Shown: piece after piece, positions 1-8,585 of the stretch
Layout of the letters: the number at the start of each line of letters is the position of its first letter
How positions within the stretch are numbered: the stretch's first letter is position 1
Made by a program: the position numbers and the translations under genes
DNA from: CAZWDL01 sp964632995
Lineage (GTDB): Bacteria > Bacteroidota > Bacteroidia > Chitinophagales > Saprospiraceae
DNA length: 64,000 bases
Assembly: GCA_964632995.1 (NCBI GenBank)
Contig: CAZWDL010000002.1
Span: 75,819 to 139,818 of the forward strand
Direction of reading: 5' to 3'
The notes under the pieces: generated by a model
Told to the model about the DNA's origin: nothing
What the model saw: the letters and a program-made list of their open reading frames with translations, nothing else
Database searches by the model: none

Positions 1-636
1 ACCCTGGCGGAAAATCTGGCGGAGGTAGCGCCCCTAAAAGAAGGTCAGGATATTATTCGTCCCTTCGACCGGCCGGTCAAAAGCAGCGGCCACCTGCAAA
101 TTCTCTATGGCAACCTGGCCGAGCAGGGTGCTGTGGCGAAAATTACCGGCAAGGAAGGAGAAATTTTCCAGGGCCGGGCCCGTGTTTTCGACAGCGAAGA
201 CGACGCCAACACGGCCATCAGCCAGAAGCAAATTGAAGCGGGCGATGTGATCGTCATCCGGTATTGCGGGCCTAAAGGCGCGCCGGGTATGCCCGAAATG
301 CTCAAGCCCACCAGCGCCATCATGGGTGAAGGACTGGGCGATAAAGTAGCGCTGATCACCGACGGCCGCTTCTCGGGCGGCACCCACGGCTTTGTGGTAG
401 GGCATATCACCCCGGAAGCCCAGGTAGGCGGTCTCATCGGCCTGCTCCGCAACGGAGATGAAATCGTTATCGACGCCGTCAACAATTTACTGGAAGCAAA
501 ACTTTCCAGCGATGAGATCGAACAGCGCCGGGCAGGCTGGCAGACGCCTCCGCTAAGAGCGGAAAACGGTCTGCTGAGGAAGTATGCTCGCACCGTATCA
601 TCAGCCAGTGAAGGCTGTGTAACGGATGAGGAGTAG
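1..636 (+). CDS. ilvD: Dihydroxy-acid dehydratase, C-terminal part (5' end outside window)
   Basis: The reading frame is open from base 1 and ends at TAG 634-636, giving about 211 residues of a protein that normally has about 560. IlvD dehydrates dihydroxy acids to 2-keto acids in isoleucine and valine synthesis, in the cytoplasm, using an Fe-S cluster. The C-terminal IlvD/Edd signature is clear: GPKGAPGMPEM, then ITDGRFSGGTHG and GHITPEA. The last 30 residues are the usual weakly conserved tail. The ilvB gene follows 161 bases downstream on the same strand, so the two probably share a transcript. Confidence 0.95.
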   Translation, partial: TLAENLAEVAPLKEGQDIIRPFDRPVKSSGHLQILYGNLAEQGAVAKITGKEGEIFQGRARVFDSEDDANTAISQKQIEAGDVIVIRYCGPKGAPGMPEMLKPTSAIMGEGLGDKVALITDGRFSGGTHGFVVGHITPEAQVGGLIGLLRNGDEIVIDAVNNLLEAKLSSDEIEQRRAGWQTPPLRAENGLLRKYARTVSSASEGCVTDEE

Positions 637-661
637 CCAGGCTGTAACCCGGCAAAGCCCA

Positions 662-689
662 GCCGACTGACTACTGTCGACTGCCTGCT
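662..689. repeat. Degenerate heptamer array between ilvD and ilvB
   Basis: Four consecutive 7-base units (GCCGACT, GACTACT, GTCGACT, GCCTGCT) share the pattern G-C-CT with a period of exactly 7. The array sits in the 161-base gap after ilvD. It is one of several gene-edge arrays of period 7 in the window. The units are degenerate, so chance contributes some uncertainty. Confidence 0.5.
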
Positions 690-797
690 CACAGCGGTTA
701 TGCCACAGGGCTTGCAAAACACTGATAGCAGTAATTAATAAAGCGAATAAAATCTTTACCGGGATCTTCCCGAAGCCATTACAAAATTAGCTTACCC

Positions 798-2552
798 ATG
801 AAACGTGATGACCATCAATCAGCTACAGCTACGGAACCACCAAAGTCAGCAGAAGTAAAAAAAGAGCATATTAAAGGAGCAGAAGCCGTTCTGCGCTGCC
901 TGATTGAAGAAGGCGTGGATACCATTTTCGGCTATCCCGGCGGCGCCATCATGCCCGTATACGACGCCCTGTTCGACTATCAGGATAAATTGCAACACAT
1001 CTTGCCGCGACACGAGCAGGGGGCCGTGCACGCCGCCGAAGGCTACGCCCGCGTGACGCGCCGCACGGGGGTATGCATGGCGACATCCGGTCCCGGCGCT
1101 ATGAACCTCATCACCGGACTTGGTGACGCCATGCTCGATTCCACCCCCCTGGTTTGTATAACCGGACAGGTATACTATAATCTCTTGGGCTCCGATGCCT
1201 TTCAGGAAACTGATGTAGTCAACTGTACCATGCCGGTAACCAAGTGGAATTACCAGATTACTCAGGCGTCGGAAATCCCGGAAGTATTTGCTAAAGCTTT
1301 CCAGATCGCTAACAGCGGTCGGCCCGGGCCGGTAGTGATTGACATTACCAAAAACGCACAGATGGAAATGCTGGACTTTCACTACGAAGTCCGGCCCTTC
1401 ATCCGCAGCTACCACCCGAAGCCGAAAGTGTCCGCAGAATCCTTGCGGGAAGCTGCCGCCCTGATCAACACCGCCGAACGCCCCATGATCCTCGCAGGCC
1501 ATGGCATTCAAATCGCACACGCACAGAAGGTCTTCCGCCGCTTTGTCGAAAAAGCGGGAATTCCGCTGGCCTGTACTATTCACGGCCTGTCTTCCATTCC
1601 CTCCGACCACCCCCTGCATATGGGCATGCTGGGCATGCACGGGAACTACGGCCCCAACATGAATCAGAATGAGTGCGACGTGCTCATTGCCATCGGCATG
1701 CGCTTCGACGACCGGGTGACGGGTAACCTCGATAAATATGCCAAACAGGCAAAGGTGGTTCACATCGAAATCGATCCCTCGGAAGTCAACAAAAATGTGT
1801 ACGCCGAGGTGCCGCTCATCGGCGACGCCAAAGAAGTACTTGAACAACTCCTGCCTCTTATCGAGGAAAAAAAGCATCCGGAGTGGGCCGCTACTTTCCG
1901 GGCCTTCGATGAGGTGGAAAAGGATAAGGTTATACTCAAGGACCTCAGCCCCAGCGAAAAAGGACACATAAAAATGGGTATGGTGGTACGCCAGGTCAGT
2001 GACCAAACTGAAGGCATGGCTATCGTCGCCACCGATGTCGGCCAGCATCAGATGGCCGCCGCCCGGTACTACGTCTATCGCGGAACCAATCAATGGGTTT
2101 CCAGCGGCGGCGCCGGCACTATGGGCTACGGACTGCCCGCCGCTTTCGGCGCAAAACTTGCTCAGCCGGAACGCGAATGCGTTGCTTTTATCGGCGACGG
2201 AGGCTTTCAGATGACTATACAGGAACTGGGGATGTGCGCCCAGTGGAACGTCGGCGTGAAAATTGTTTTACTCGACAATAACTACCTGGGCATGGTACGC
2301 CAGTGGCAGCAGCTGTTCTTCGACCGCCGCTACTCCTCTGTCGCTTTGAAGAACCCCGATTTCATCAAAATCGCGGAAGGATTTGGCGTTCCCGGGAAAA
2401 CTATCTCCCGGCCGGAAGAGCTGAATGAGGCCATCGCTGAAATGCTGGCCCACGAAGGCCCCTACCTGCTCCACGTCAAAGTGGAGATGGAAGAAAATAT
2501 CTATCCCATGGTGCCTTCCGGCTGCGCCGTTAACGAAATTGTACTGGAGTAG
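798..2552 (+). CDS. ilvB: Acetolactate synthase large (catalytic) subunit
   Basis: This 584-residue cytoplasmic enzyme condenses pyruvate with pyruvate or 2-ketobutyrate, using thiamine diphosphate and FAD. The N-terminal PYR domain carries YPGGAIMPVYDAL and the catalytic-Glu region HEQGAVHAAEGYARV near residue 75. The central domain includes GMLGMHGNYGPN. The C-terminal PP domain has GDGGFQMTIQEL followed by the LDNNYLGMVRQWQ segment typical of acetolactate synthase. The length is normal. The ATG start leaves a short 30-residue polar extension before the conserved core (KGAEAVLRCLIEEG), common in this family. The regulatory subunit gene ilvN follows after 91 bases. Confidence 0.97.
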   Translation: MKRDDHQSATATEPPKSAEVKKEHIKGAEAVLRCLIEEGVDTIFGYPGGAIMPVYDALFDYQDKLQHILPRHEQGAVHAAEGYARVTRRTGVCMATSGPGAMNLITGLGDAMLDSTPLVCITGQVYYNLLGSDAFQETDVVNCTMPVTKWNYQITQASEIPEVFAKAFQIANSGRPGPVVIDITKNAQMEMLDFHYEVRPFIRSYHPKPKVSAESLREAAALINTAERPMILAGHGIQIAHAQKVFRRFVEKAGIPLACTIHGLSSIPSDHPLHMGMLGMHGNYGPNMNQNECDVLIAIGMRFDDRVTGNLDKYAKQAKVVHIEIDPSEVNKNVYAEVPLIGDAKEVLEQLLPLIEEKKHPEWAATFRAFDEVEKDKVILKDLSPSEKGHIKMGMVVRQVSDQTEGMAIVATDVGQHQMAAARYYVYRGTNQWVSSGGAGTMGYGLPAAFGAKLAQPERECVAFIGDGGFQMTIQELGMCAQWNVGVKIVLLDNNYLGMVRQWQQLFFDRRYSSVALKNPDFIKIAEGFGVPGKTISRPEELNEAIAEMLAHEGPYLLHVKVEMEENIYPMVPSGCAVNEIVLE

Positions 2553-2557
2553 AATAC

Positions 2558-2622
2558 AGGTAGAAGGTAGAGGGACGTCGATCCTTTAAAAGTCTCATAT
2601 CTCTCGTCTCTCTACCCTCTAC
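2558..2622. repeat. Inverted pair of heptamer arrays between ilvB and ilvN
   Basis: The left arm has AGGTAGA twice (2558-2571). The right arm has TCTCTAC and CCTCTAC (2609-2622). The right arm reads as GGTAGAGGGTAGAG on the other strand, so the arms are inverted copies of a period-7 unit and could pair in RNA across a 37-base loop. The structure fills most of the 91-base gap inside an otherwise ordinary operon. It may act as an intra-operon hairpin or be the scar of a small repeat element; neither is shown by the sequence alone. Confidence 0.65.
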
Positions 2623-2643
2623 CAAAATTAAAACTTACCGCTC

Positions 2644-3186
2644 ATGTCTGATGAGATTAAAGAATTCACGATAACCGCCTTTACCGAACACCAGATCGGC
2701 CTGCTATCCCGCGTCGTATCCATTTTTACACGGCGGCATATCAACGTCGAAAGCCTGACTACCTCCAAGTCTTCCAAGCCGGAAATCCACCGTTTTACCA
2801 TCGTAGTGAAAACGCGGGAGGAAATGGTGCGCAAATTAATCGCCCAGCTGGAAAAGCAGATCGACGTCGTCAAAGCCTTCTATTACGAGAACCACGAGAT
2901 CGTCTATCAGGAGATCGCCCTGTACAAAGTCCCGACACACATTTTCTCCAACAGCGAACGCGTGGAACACCTCATCCGTGATCACAACGCCCGCGTGCTC
3001 GTGATTGAACCGGAATACATCGTGATTGAAAAAACCGGCCACCCGGAAGAGACGGAAGCACTGCTCGACGAGCTCAAGCAAATCGGTATCTACGAATTTG
3101 TTCGATCAGGACGCGTGGCCATCGTCAAACCTATGGAAATGTTAAACACCTACCTGCGCTCTCTGGAGTCCGAACAAACGAATTGA
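2644..3186 (+). CDS. ilvN: Acetolactate synthase small (regulatory) subunit
   Basis: This 180-residue protein binds IlvB and mediates feedback control by valine. An N-terminal ACT domain spans about residues 6-80 (ITAFTEHQIGLLSRVVSIF, then RRHINVESLT), and a second ACT-like C-terminal domain follows (VERLIRDHNARVLVIEPEY, FVRSGRVAIVKP). Length and order fit the IlvH/IlvN family. It lies 91 bases after ilvB on the same strand. In many genomes ilvC follows, but here the next gene is unrelated and 471 bases away. Confidence 0.95.
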   Translation: MSDEIKEFTITAFTEHQIGLLSRVVSIFTRRHINVESLTTSKSSKPEIHRFTIVVKTREEMVRKLIAQLEKQIDVVKAFYYENHEIVYQEIALYKVPTHIFSNSERVEHLIRDHNARVLVIEPEYIVIEKTGHPEETEALLDELKQIGIYEFVRSGRVAIVKPMEMLNTYLRSLESEQTN

Positions 3187-3657
3187 AAATCAACTTACCG
3201 GATGTTTACCCCGTGGAATAGTTGCTTTGTGAATTCCACAGAGCTGCGTACTCAACCTGGTCTTTCTTAGTCCGGCCGATTGCCGACTGCTGACTGAGTT
3301 GTGGGCCATTATACTGCTTAATTTATCCCTCCCTGATAATTTTTTCCCTTCTTACTGCCCCGGGAAATCAATTCGAATAGTATATTAGCTGCGCTTATTG
3401 ATCACTTTTCAAAACAAAGTGATTACTGATCACCTCGAAACTCCGTAAGATTCCGATGGGCATCCAGGACGCACAGATGCCTATCATTTTCTCCAGCACC
3501 CACTCGAATTAAAAAATACTGATGCTTCTTTTGTAACGGTTTACCGGCTGACAGAAGGGAGCGCTCCGTTTTTCTGCATGTGACGTTTTGCACAGCTGCA
3601 GACTTTAACCCGGAAATTCACAAAGAATTTTTTACTATAACTCAATAATCAATCAAG
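3187..3657. other. Intergenic region after ilvN (471 bases)
   Basis: No convincing gene. It holds a three-unit heptamer array at 3275-3295 (GCCGATT, GCCGACT, GCTGACT), an inverted repeat ATCACTTT (3401-3408) with AAAGTGAT (3416-3423), and a palindrome GGAGCGCTCC near 3556 followed by GTTTTT that could take part in termination. The inverted repeat has no T-run, so it is not a standard terminator. I could not identify a clear TAnnTTTG promoter for the downstream gene. Confidence 0.5.
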
Positions 3658-4467
3658 ATGAAAAAGTTATTACTGTCTATTCCCTTTTGTTTGCTACTGA
3701 TCAGCGGAGCCGCCCAGGAGCGTTCTTCCACGGAAGACGAAGCACAGGTCAGAGCCCTGATCAATGAGATCGTAGATCTGGTAGACGGGCTCCGCTCTCC
3801 CGTAGAAGCTAAACAATTGTATACTTACTACACGCCCAACTACACCGCTATCCGGACTGATTACCTCATTGACGGCACTTTCAAATCGAGTTCTATCGAT
3901 GAGGAAACCTTTAAGATGCGCGTCACCCCCTTTTCCACGGATATAGATCAGCGGGTGGAGTACAAACTGGATAATATCCACTATCTCAAAGTGCTGGGCA
4001 AAACAGCCATTGCCAACTACACCGCAAATTTCAGCACTTATAATAAATCGGATAAACTAGTGGGAGGCACCCAGGTCATTACCGCCCGCCTGGTCAAAAC
4101 AGATTCGGGCTGGAAAATTCAGAGTACACACGTTGCCGAAGTGAGAGATGACATGCAGCGCGCACTTTGTAATTACGAAGTTTTTGCTAAAGACAAAAAC
4201 AACTACCTGCTGCAGGTCTACTATCCGGCCGGCACTTTCTTTCAGCAGGACCATCTCAATATCAAATTCTCCGAAACCGGCACCGCCGCCGCCACGATTA
4301 CCACCGATCAGAATGAATTTCGCTGGGAATCCCAAAAGCTCTATCTTCCCAAGGAGAATGGCGGCAACCAGATCATCAACGCCGGGAATCGCGAAACTGT
4401 GATGGCGGAATTGGTGAAATATTATTACCCGAACCAATGCGCCACCGTAAAAAAGGCCAGTAATTAA
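3658..4467 (+). CDS. Secreted protein with NTF2-like N-terminal domain
   Basis: The product is 269 residues. Residues 1-19 form a signal peptide (MKKLLLSIPFCLLLISGAAQ) with a likely cleavage after AAQ. Residues about 25-150 look like a SnoaL/NTF2-like (DUF4440-type) domain: an early helix with VRALINEIVDLVDG, aromatic-rich strands, and a late segment with ARLVKTDSGWKIQSTHV, which matches the typical closing strand pair of that fold. The last 120 residues are not recognised. No catalytic residues are evident and no function is proposed. It is flanked downstream by the convergent remains of a CotH-like gene. Confidence 0.7.
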   Translation: MKKLLLSIPFCLLLISGAAQERSSTEDEAQVRALINEIVDLVDGLRSPVEAKQLYTYYTPNYTAIRTDYLIDGTFKSSSIDEETFKMRVTPFSTDIDQRVEYKLDNIHYLKVLGKTAIANYTANFSTYNKSDKLVGGTQVITARLVKTDSGWKIQSTHVAEVRDDMQRALCNYEVFAKDKNNYLLQVYYPAGTFFQQDHLNIKFSETGTAAATITTDQNEFRWESQKLYLPKENGGNQIINAGNRETVMAELVKYYYPNQCATVKKASN

Positions 4468-5167
4468 CCGGGAAGGGTTCCCTTTGACTTTTTCTAGATA
4501 AATACGGGGCCGATTCAACAAGGGCATAAATTTCCGGTTTTTTGGCCTGAAAGATATCGAAAGCAGCTTTAAACTCGGCCTCCGTCCGGCAAAACCCCTG
4601 GAAAACCCGGTCCCGGACGGTTTTTACATTCAAACTTTTCGGTGGAACCGCGTAACTTGCATTAACCAGTCCCGAATAGTCAAAATCATAGGGAACGGCC
4701 TACAGTATAGGAAGCCCCTCTTCCTTCCTGCTCAACAGCTTGGTATTGTGCAAGCTGGGAATCGACCAGTCGTGATTGCCGATCATAAACTGAAAAATGC
4801 AGAAGATATTGACGTAGTTGTAGGCTGTGGCGTCCTGATGTACATTCTTCTTTTTTATCGCTTTAGCACCCAGCTGCTGCTCCAGACGGCCGACCTCCTC
4901 AATCAGAAAAGCATAGGCTTCATATTCCTTGTTCTTCCGGCCGGTATCCACGTAAGTCATTCTGATCAGACGAGTGTCGAAGCTCTTCGGGGTAAACATC
5001 TGATACAGTTGGTAGGCCAGGTATTCCTTAAGTATGTATTGTTCATACTGATTACTTTGCTGTTCTTCCACAGGCACTGGTTCTCCGGTTCGGCTGTAGA
5101 AAAAGCCATCCTGGGTTAAGCCTCTCAGCACCCCCAGAAGTAAAAGGATAGTGAAAACCGTTCTCAT
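4468..5167 (-). pseudogene. Decayed duplicate of the adjacent CotH-like gene
   Basis: Reading on the minus strand from ATG 5167, the frame encodes a signal peptide and RTGEPVPVEEQQ, matching the start of the intact neighbour (RTGQLLPQGAQ). It then jumps straight to QYEQYILKEYLAYQLY, which matches residues about 150 onward of the neighbour, so roughly 100 codons are missing in frame. Homology continues through FLIEE and FQFMIGNHDWS to LPIL, where TAG (4700-4702) interrupts. The same frame then resumes with AVPYDFDYSG, matching PVPYDFDFAG. The last ~27 residues of the family are also absent. Three lesions mark it as a pseudogene; the first 155 codons could still be translated. Confidence 0.8.
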
Positions 5168-5200
5168 AATATTTGGAATTTAAGGTTGGGAATCCAGAGG

Positions 5201-6283
5201 TCATTCCCGGCAATTGCGGATAAAATAAGACTCTACCTGTCCCGGACTTTCAATGATTCTAAAAAAGGAGTGAAGTAAATCGGTAATTTCCGTCCGGGCG
5301 TTTTGCGTAAGCGGATCAAAGCCTTCCACTCTGCTGAATAGCTCCTCGCGATGCGTGCGGAAACGATCCAGCACCCCCTCAAAGGTTGCCCGGGGCAGGC
5401 AGTAGCCCTGGTAAATGCGGTTGACCGGGGGTTCAGGCATATCCGGATCCGGTTCCCGGGAACCGTAAAAGGCGCCTACCATCCCCGCGAAGTCAAAGTC
5501 GTAAGGTACGGGATACAACACCCCATCGCGCTGCACCAGTTTTAGGTTGTGCAAACCCGTCACCGACCAGTCGAGATTGGCAATCATAAACTGGAAAACG
5601 GACACCAGGCTGAGTTGCTCCTGATCCACTTCTCTGGGTTTCACTTTTTCCACATCGACTTCCTTTCCCCCATTGCGGCGCGCCAGGTGGTCCGCTTCTT
5701 CGATTAAAAAACCGTAATGCGAACGGCCGTTTTCCCCCTCCGGCCCGGCATAGGTCACTCGCAACAGGCGCACCCGGAAACTGAGGGGGCTGAGCAGGTT
5801 GTACAAACGGTAAGTCAAAAATTCGCGGAAGAGGTATTGTTCGTAGCCGGCGCCTTCGCGACAATGGGTGACCAACTTCAGTTCATCGAGTACTTTCAGG
5901 GGGCTGAGCTCGGTCTCCGGATTGGAAAAGTCCAGCTTGATCGGCGGAAAATTGCAGGCCTCCCGTCGAGAGCTGCCTCGCGCCTTCAGCCGGATACGCA
6001 TGCGGGTAAAACGCTGATCGCCGTTGTGGAAAATAACAATGCCGGGCAGATAATCCGGATCGTCCTTTTGGGCAATCAACTGCTCAAAATCAGTACGCAG
6101 TTCCAGGTGTAGCAGGCTATCCTCATTAAACAAATCGCTTACCCATGCGAAGTCCTGTGCCCCCTGTGGCAACAATTGTCCGGTGCGCGCATCGTACTGC
6201 CCCTCTTGGGCGACAAGTCCGGGAAAATACAAGTGACAAAACAAAAGGGTAAGACAGAAAGATGGAAACCTGGGAAACATCAT
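5201..6283 (-). CDS. Secreted CotH-like (atypical kinase fold) protein
   Basis: The product is 360 residues with a signal peptide (residues 1-25, ending LVAQ). The layout resembles the CotH family of spore-coat-type kinases: a basic strand MRIRLKARGSSRR, a helical stretch YEQYLFREFLTYRLYNLLSPLS, a GFLIEEADHL strand and helix, then ANLDWSVTGLHNLKLV and YPVPYDFDFAG, where Asn and Asp residues would match the catalytic and metal-binding positions. The similarity is by eye and remote. The gene lies 33 bases upstream of its own broken copy, so the pair arose by tandem duplication. The role is unknown; protein phosphorylation in the envelope is a guess from the fold. Confidence 0.55.
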   Translation of the reverse strand: MMFPRFPSFCLTLLFCHLYFPGLVAQEGQYDARTGQLLPQGAQDFAWVSDLFNEDSLLHLELRTDFEQLIAQKDDPDYLPGIVIFHNGDQRFTRMRIRLKARGSSRREACNFPPIKLDFSNPETELSPLKVLDELKLVTHCREGAGYEQYLFREFLTYRLYNLLSPLSFRVRLLRVTYAGPEGENGRSHYGFLIEEADHLARRNGGKEVDVEKVKPREVDQEQLSLVSVFQFMIANLDWSVTGLHNLKLVQRDGVLYPVPYDFDFAGMVGAFYGSREPDPDMPEPPVNRIYQGYCLPRATFEGVLDRFRTHREELFSRVEGFDPLTQNARTEITDLLHSFFRIIESPGQVESYFIRNCRE

Positions 6284-6365
6284 GGGAACGGTACTCGATT
6301 AATAATTAAGATTTGTATAAATTGGGTTTGTATTCCTCCGGAAACTCATAAAAATCATCGTACCC

Positions 6366-7076
6366 ATGCCTGGTCTGTGGAAATCTCTTGCCCTCTTTTT
6401 CTTTCTAATTCCCTACGGTGGAATCACCCAGGATACGGATACTACCCTTTTCGACCCAAGAGATGAAGTGGAACGATTCTATTTCAGCTCCGGTACGGAA
6501 TTCATATTTTCCTTCGCCAGCGTCGATTATCTCGGCACCACGGACGGAACGCCGATGCGCTTTGCTCCCGTCTTCAACTTCCAGTCTTATTTCAATTACG
6601 ATCCCAATGACTACTTTGGAATACTCGCCGGCTTTTCTATCCGAAATGTAGGGTTTATCTTCAACTTTCCGGATTCCGAGATCAAGAAAAAATACCGGAA
6701 TTACAATATCGGAATTCCCGTGGGTCTTAAATTAGGGCGGATGAACGGCGCTTTTCTCTACGGCGGCTACGAACTGGAAATCCCGGTCCATTACAAGGAA
6801 AAAACTTTCATCGGCGGCGACAAAGAAGGCAAGTTCTCAGTCTGGTTCTCGGACAGAGTCCCCGGTATTTACCACTCTATTTTCTTTGGCGTTCAACTTC
6901 CCTACGCTGCCAGCCTGAAGTTCAGATACTATTTGAGCGATTTCTTTAACCCTAATTTCCGAAGGATCGAGAACGGCCAAACGGTATTTCCCTACCGGGA
7001 CCTGAACGCCAGGGTCTTCTACTTCTCCGTGAGTTTCAACCTGTTCAAGGACGCCAACCTGTATATCAACGAATGA
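6366..7076 (+). CDS. Outer-membrane beta-barrel protein, PorT-like
   Basis: The product is 236 residues. It has a short signal peptide (about 1-21, ending GGITQD), then alternating aromatic/polar strands separated by short turns (for example FGILAGFSIRNVGFIFNF, YNIGIPVGLKLG, ARVFYFSVSFNLF), and ends near an aromatic strand, as in small beta-barrels of Bacteroidota. No specific ligand or partner can be named. The divergent CotH-like gene starts 82 bases upstream. The 3' end overlaps the convergent lipoprotein gene by 11 bases. Confidence 0.65.
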   Translation: MPGLWKSLALFFFLIPYGGITQDTDTTLFDPRDEVERFYFSSGTEFIFSFASVDYLGTTDGTPMRFAPVFNFQSYFNYDPNDYFGILAGFSIRNVGFIFNFPDSEIKKKYRNYNIGIPVGLKLGRMNGAFLYGGYELEIPVHYKEKTFIGGDKEGKFSVWFSDRVPGIYHSIFFGVQLPYAASLKFRYYLSDFFNPNFRRIENGQTVFPYRDLNARVFYFSVSFNLFKDANLYINE

Positions 7077-7689
7077 CGCCATCCTCCTTCATCTGCTTGA
7101 GGATGAGCTTTGTCAGATCATCGATCACTTTTTCAGTGTTTCCTTCATCATAGGACTGGGAGAGGGCCCGCCAGATCAGCTTTCCTTCTTCCGTCTCGAA
7201 TACATTCGTTTCCAGCTGTACCATCTTGCCGTAGTTAAAAGTACCCGGCTCCGGCACTTTCACGATCATCCGGCGATAGTAGCTGAAAAAATCGTTGTAA
7301 TACGGGTTCAGCTGCTGATGCTTATCGCCTTTTTTGAACTTAGCCGCTTCCTTGGCATCCACCACCCGGGTGACCAAAACAGCGTCGATTCCGCTGTCCT
7401 TAAAATATTGCTCGAAAGTAGCCGTGCTAATTTCTTCCTCGGTGGAGATCGCCTCCAGTGAAGCCATCGCTTCGATTCCGGATTGCCTGTTCAGGCGGTC
7501 GCGCATCGCTACTTCAAAAGTTTTACGGACCAGGCGGTTGGGCGAGGTACCCACAACCAGGAATTTGTCGATACCCTGCGCCGGATAATCCGTATCCGAC
7601 CAGGTGTCGACCAGCGTTGTTGTTTGTTTAGTACAGGACCAGCTCAGCAGTAAGAGTAGACTCCAGAATAAAAATCTGTTCATTTTCAC
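7066..7689 (-). CDS. Putative lipoprotein of unknown function
   Basis: The product is 207 residues and begins with a lipoprotein signal: hydrophobic FLFWSLLLLLSWSC with the lipobox Cys at residue 19. The mature part has a Rossmann-like or TolB-N-like look: a strand IDKFLVVGTSP, a helix of about 20 residues, and a strand IDAVLVTRVVDAKE, ending with a long helix VIDDLTKLILKQMKEDG. Such folds bind partners at the outer membrane. I do not recognise a named family with confidence. It converges on, and overlaps by 11 bases, the beta-barrel gene. Confidence 0.6.
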   Translation of the reverse strand: MKMNRFLFWSLLLLLSWSCTKQTTTLVDTWSDTDYPAQGIDKFLVVGTSPNRLVRKTFEVAMRDRLNRQSGIEAMASLEAISTEEEISTATFEQYFKDSGIDAVLVTRVVDAKEAAKFKKGDKHQQLNPYYNDFFSYYRRMIVKVPEPGTFNYGKMVQLETNVFETEEGKLIWRALSQSYDEGNTEKVIDDLTKLILKQMKEDGVIR

Positions 7690-7880
7690 TAGTTTTTTGA
7701 TGAGGCCAAATTACAAAAGAAGCATCCTAAATTCGCGTCTCCCCTTGCTAAAAACAATCTTTTCCTATTATTCACCGTTTTTTATATAACACTTACCCGG
7801 TTATGCTGCCAAAAATACTGCCTATTGAATAGGGGAATCTTGCTGTGCAGAACATCCTGTAAATAGAAAATCAAAACACA

Positions 7881-8447
7881 ATGGTTATGAAAACTATCGG
7901 CCTCCGGATAGCCTGTCTGTCCCTGTTCTTGTTTTGCGCCGTGAGCAGCTCTGCCCAATCGGACAACGGCCGTACCGGTATTCGTGCCGGCTTCCAAACC
8001 GCCCAGTTACAAAGCGATATCGGCGCCCTGTTCGAAAGCAACCAAAACCGCTACTTCGTAGGCCTGTACAAGGAATATGGGTTTTTCCCTCTGCTAAAAT
8101 TCAACGCCGGTGTGGAATATTACGAAACCGGTTCCCGTGAAAACGGACTCGATCTCAAGCTCGGCTACCTGTCTATCCCGCTGGCCGTAAAACTCGATAT
8201 CGGCCTGTTCAACTTCTACGGCGGTGTCAGCGGAGCTTTCCGGCTCTATGCCAACGAGCGCCACGACGGTCAGGAGCTTGACATCCCCGGCAATAAATAT
8301 GGCCGTACCGATTACTCCACTTTCGTAGGGGGCGGTATCACGCTCCTCTTTGTTGGGATCGACATCCGGCATCACCGGGGAAAAACTGATGTCTATAATG
8401 GTTTCCAGAACAAGTTCTGGCAACTCGGCGCAACGATTAAATTTTAG
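7881..8447 (+). CDS. Outer-membrane beta-barrel protein
   Basis: The product is 188 residues; a second ATG two codons in is equally possible. The signal peptide ends at about residue 25 (VSSSAQ). The mature chain has repeated beta strands with the porT-family character: TGIRAGFQTAQLQ, FPLLKFNAGVEYYETG, LGYLSIPLAVKLDIG, TFVGGGITLLFVGIDIRH, and a final strand FWQLGATIKF ending in Phe, the usual outer-membrane insertion signal. Ligand unknown. It precedes the SGNH operon by 138 bases but has no overlap with it. Confidence 0.72.
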   Translation: MVMKTIGLRIACLSLFLFCAVSSSAQSDNGRTGIRAGFQTAQLQSDIGALFESNQNRYFVGLYKEYGFFPLLKFNAGVEYYETGSRENGLDLKLGYLSIPLAVKLDIGLFNFYGGVSGAFRLYANERHDGQELDIPGNKYGRTDYSTFVGGGITLLFVGIDIRHHRGKTDVYNGFQNKFWQLGATIKF

Positions 8448-8555
8448 CACTAAATGCCCGGCCGCAGCCGGTCGACCCTGCAAACGCCGAATGCCGGTTC
8501 TACCACCTGCTTCTCCTTATCCGGTTTTTATTCGGCTCCAAGCCATTGTTTTTGT

Positions 8556-8563
8556 TATATTTG
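8556..8563 (+). promoter_or_regulatory. Bacteroidota -7 promoter motif for the SGNH/MBOAT operon
   Basis: TATATTTG matches the Bacteroidota -7 consensus TAnnTTTG exactly. It lies 22 bases before the ATG at 8586, giving a leader of about 16 bases and supporting that ATG over upstream in-frame starts. No clean TTTG -33 box is visible at the usual distance. Confidence 0.4.
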
Positions 8564-8585
8564 GTGCGTTGGACATCCCCCATCT

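Noticed and set aside
846..2093. 415-codon open frame antisense to ilvB
   Set aside because: It lies wholly inside ilvB on the other strand, has no recognisable motifs, a His/Gly/Val-rich composition typical of antisense frames in this GC range, and no own promoter or start context.
3401..3423. ATCACTTT/AAAGTGAT inverted repeat as the terminator of ilvN
   Set aside because: It lies more than 200 bases after the stop and has no T-run; kept only as an unexplained inverted repeat.
4700..4702. In-frame TAG in the CotH-like copy as a recoded (pyrrolysine) codon
   Set aside because: The same gene also has a large deletion and a missing C-terminus, so simple decay explains it better, and no pyrrolysine genes are in view.
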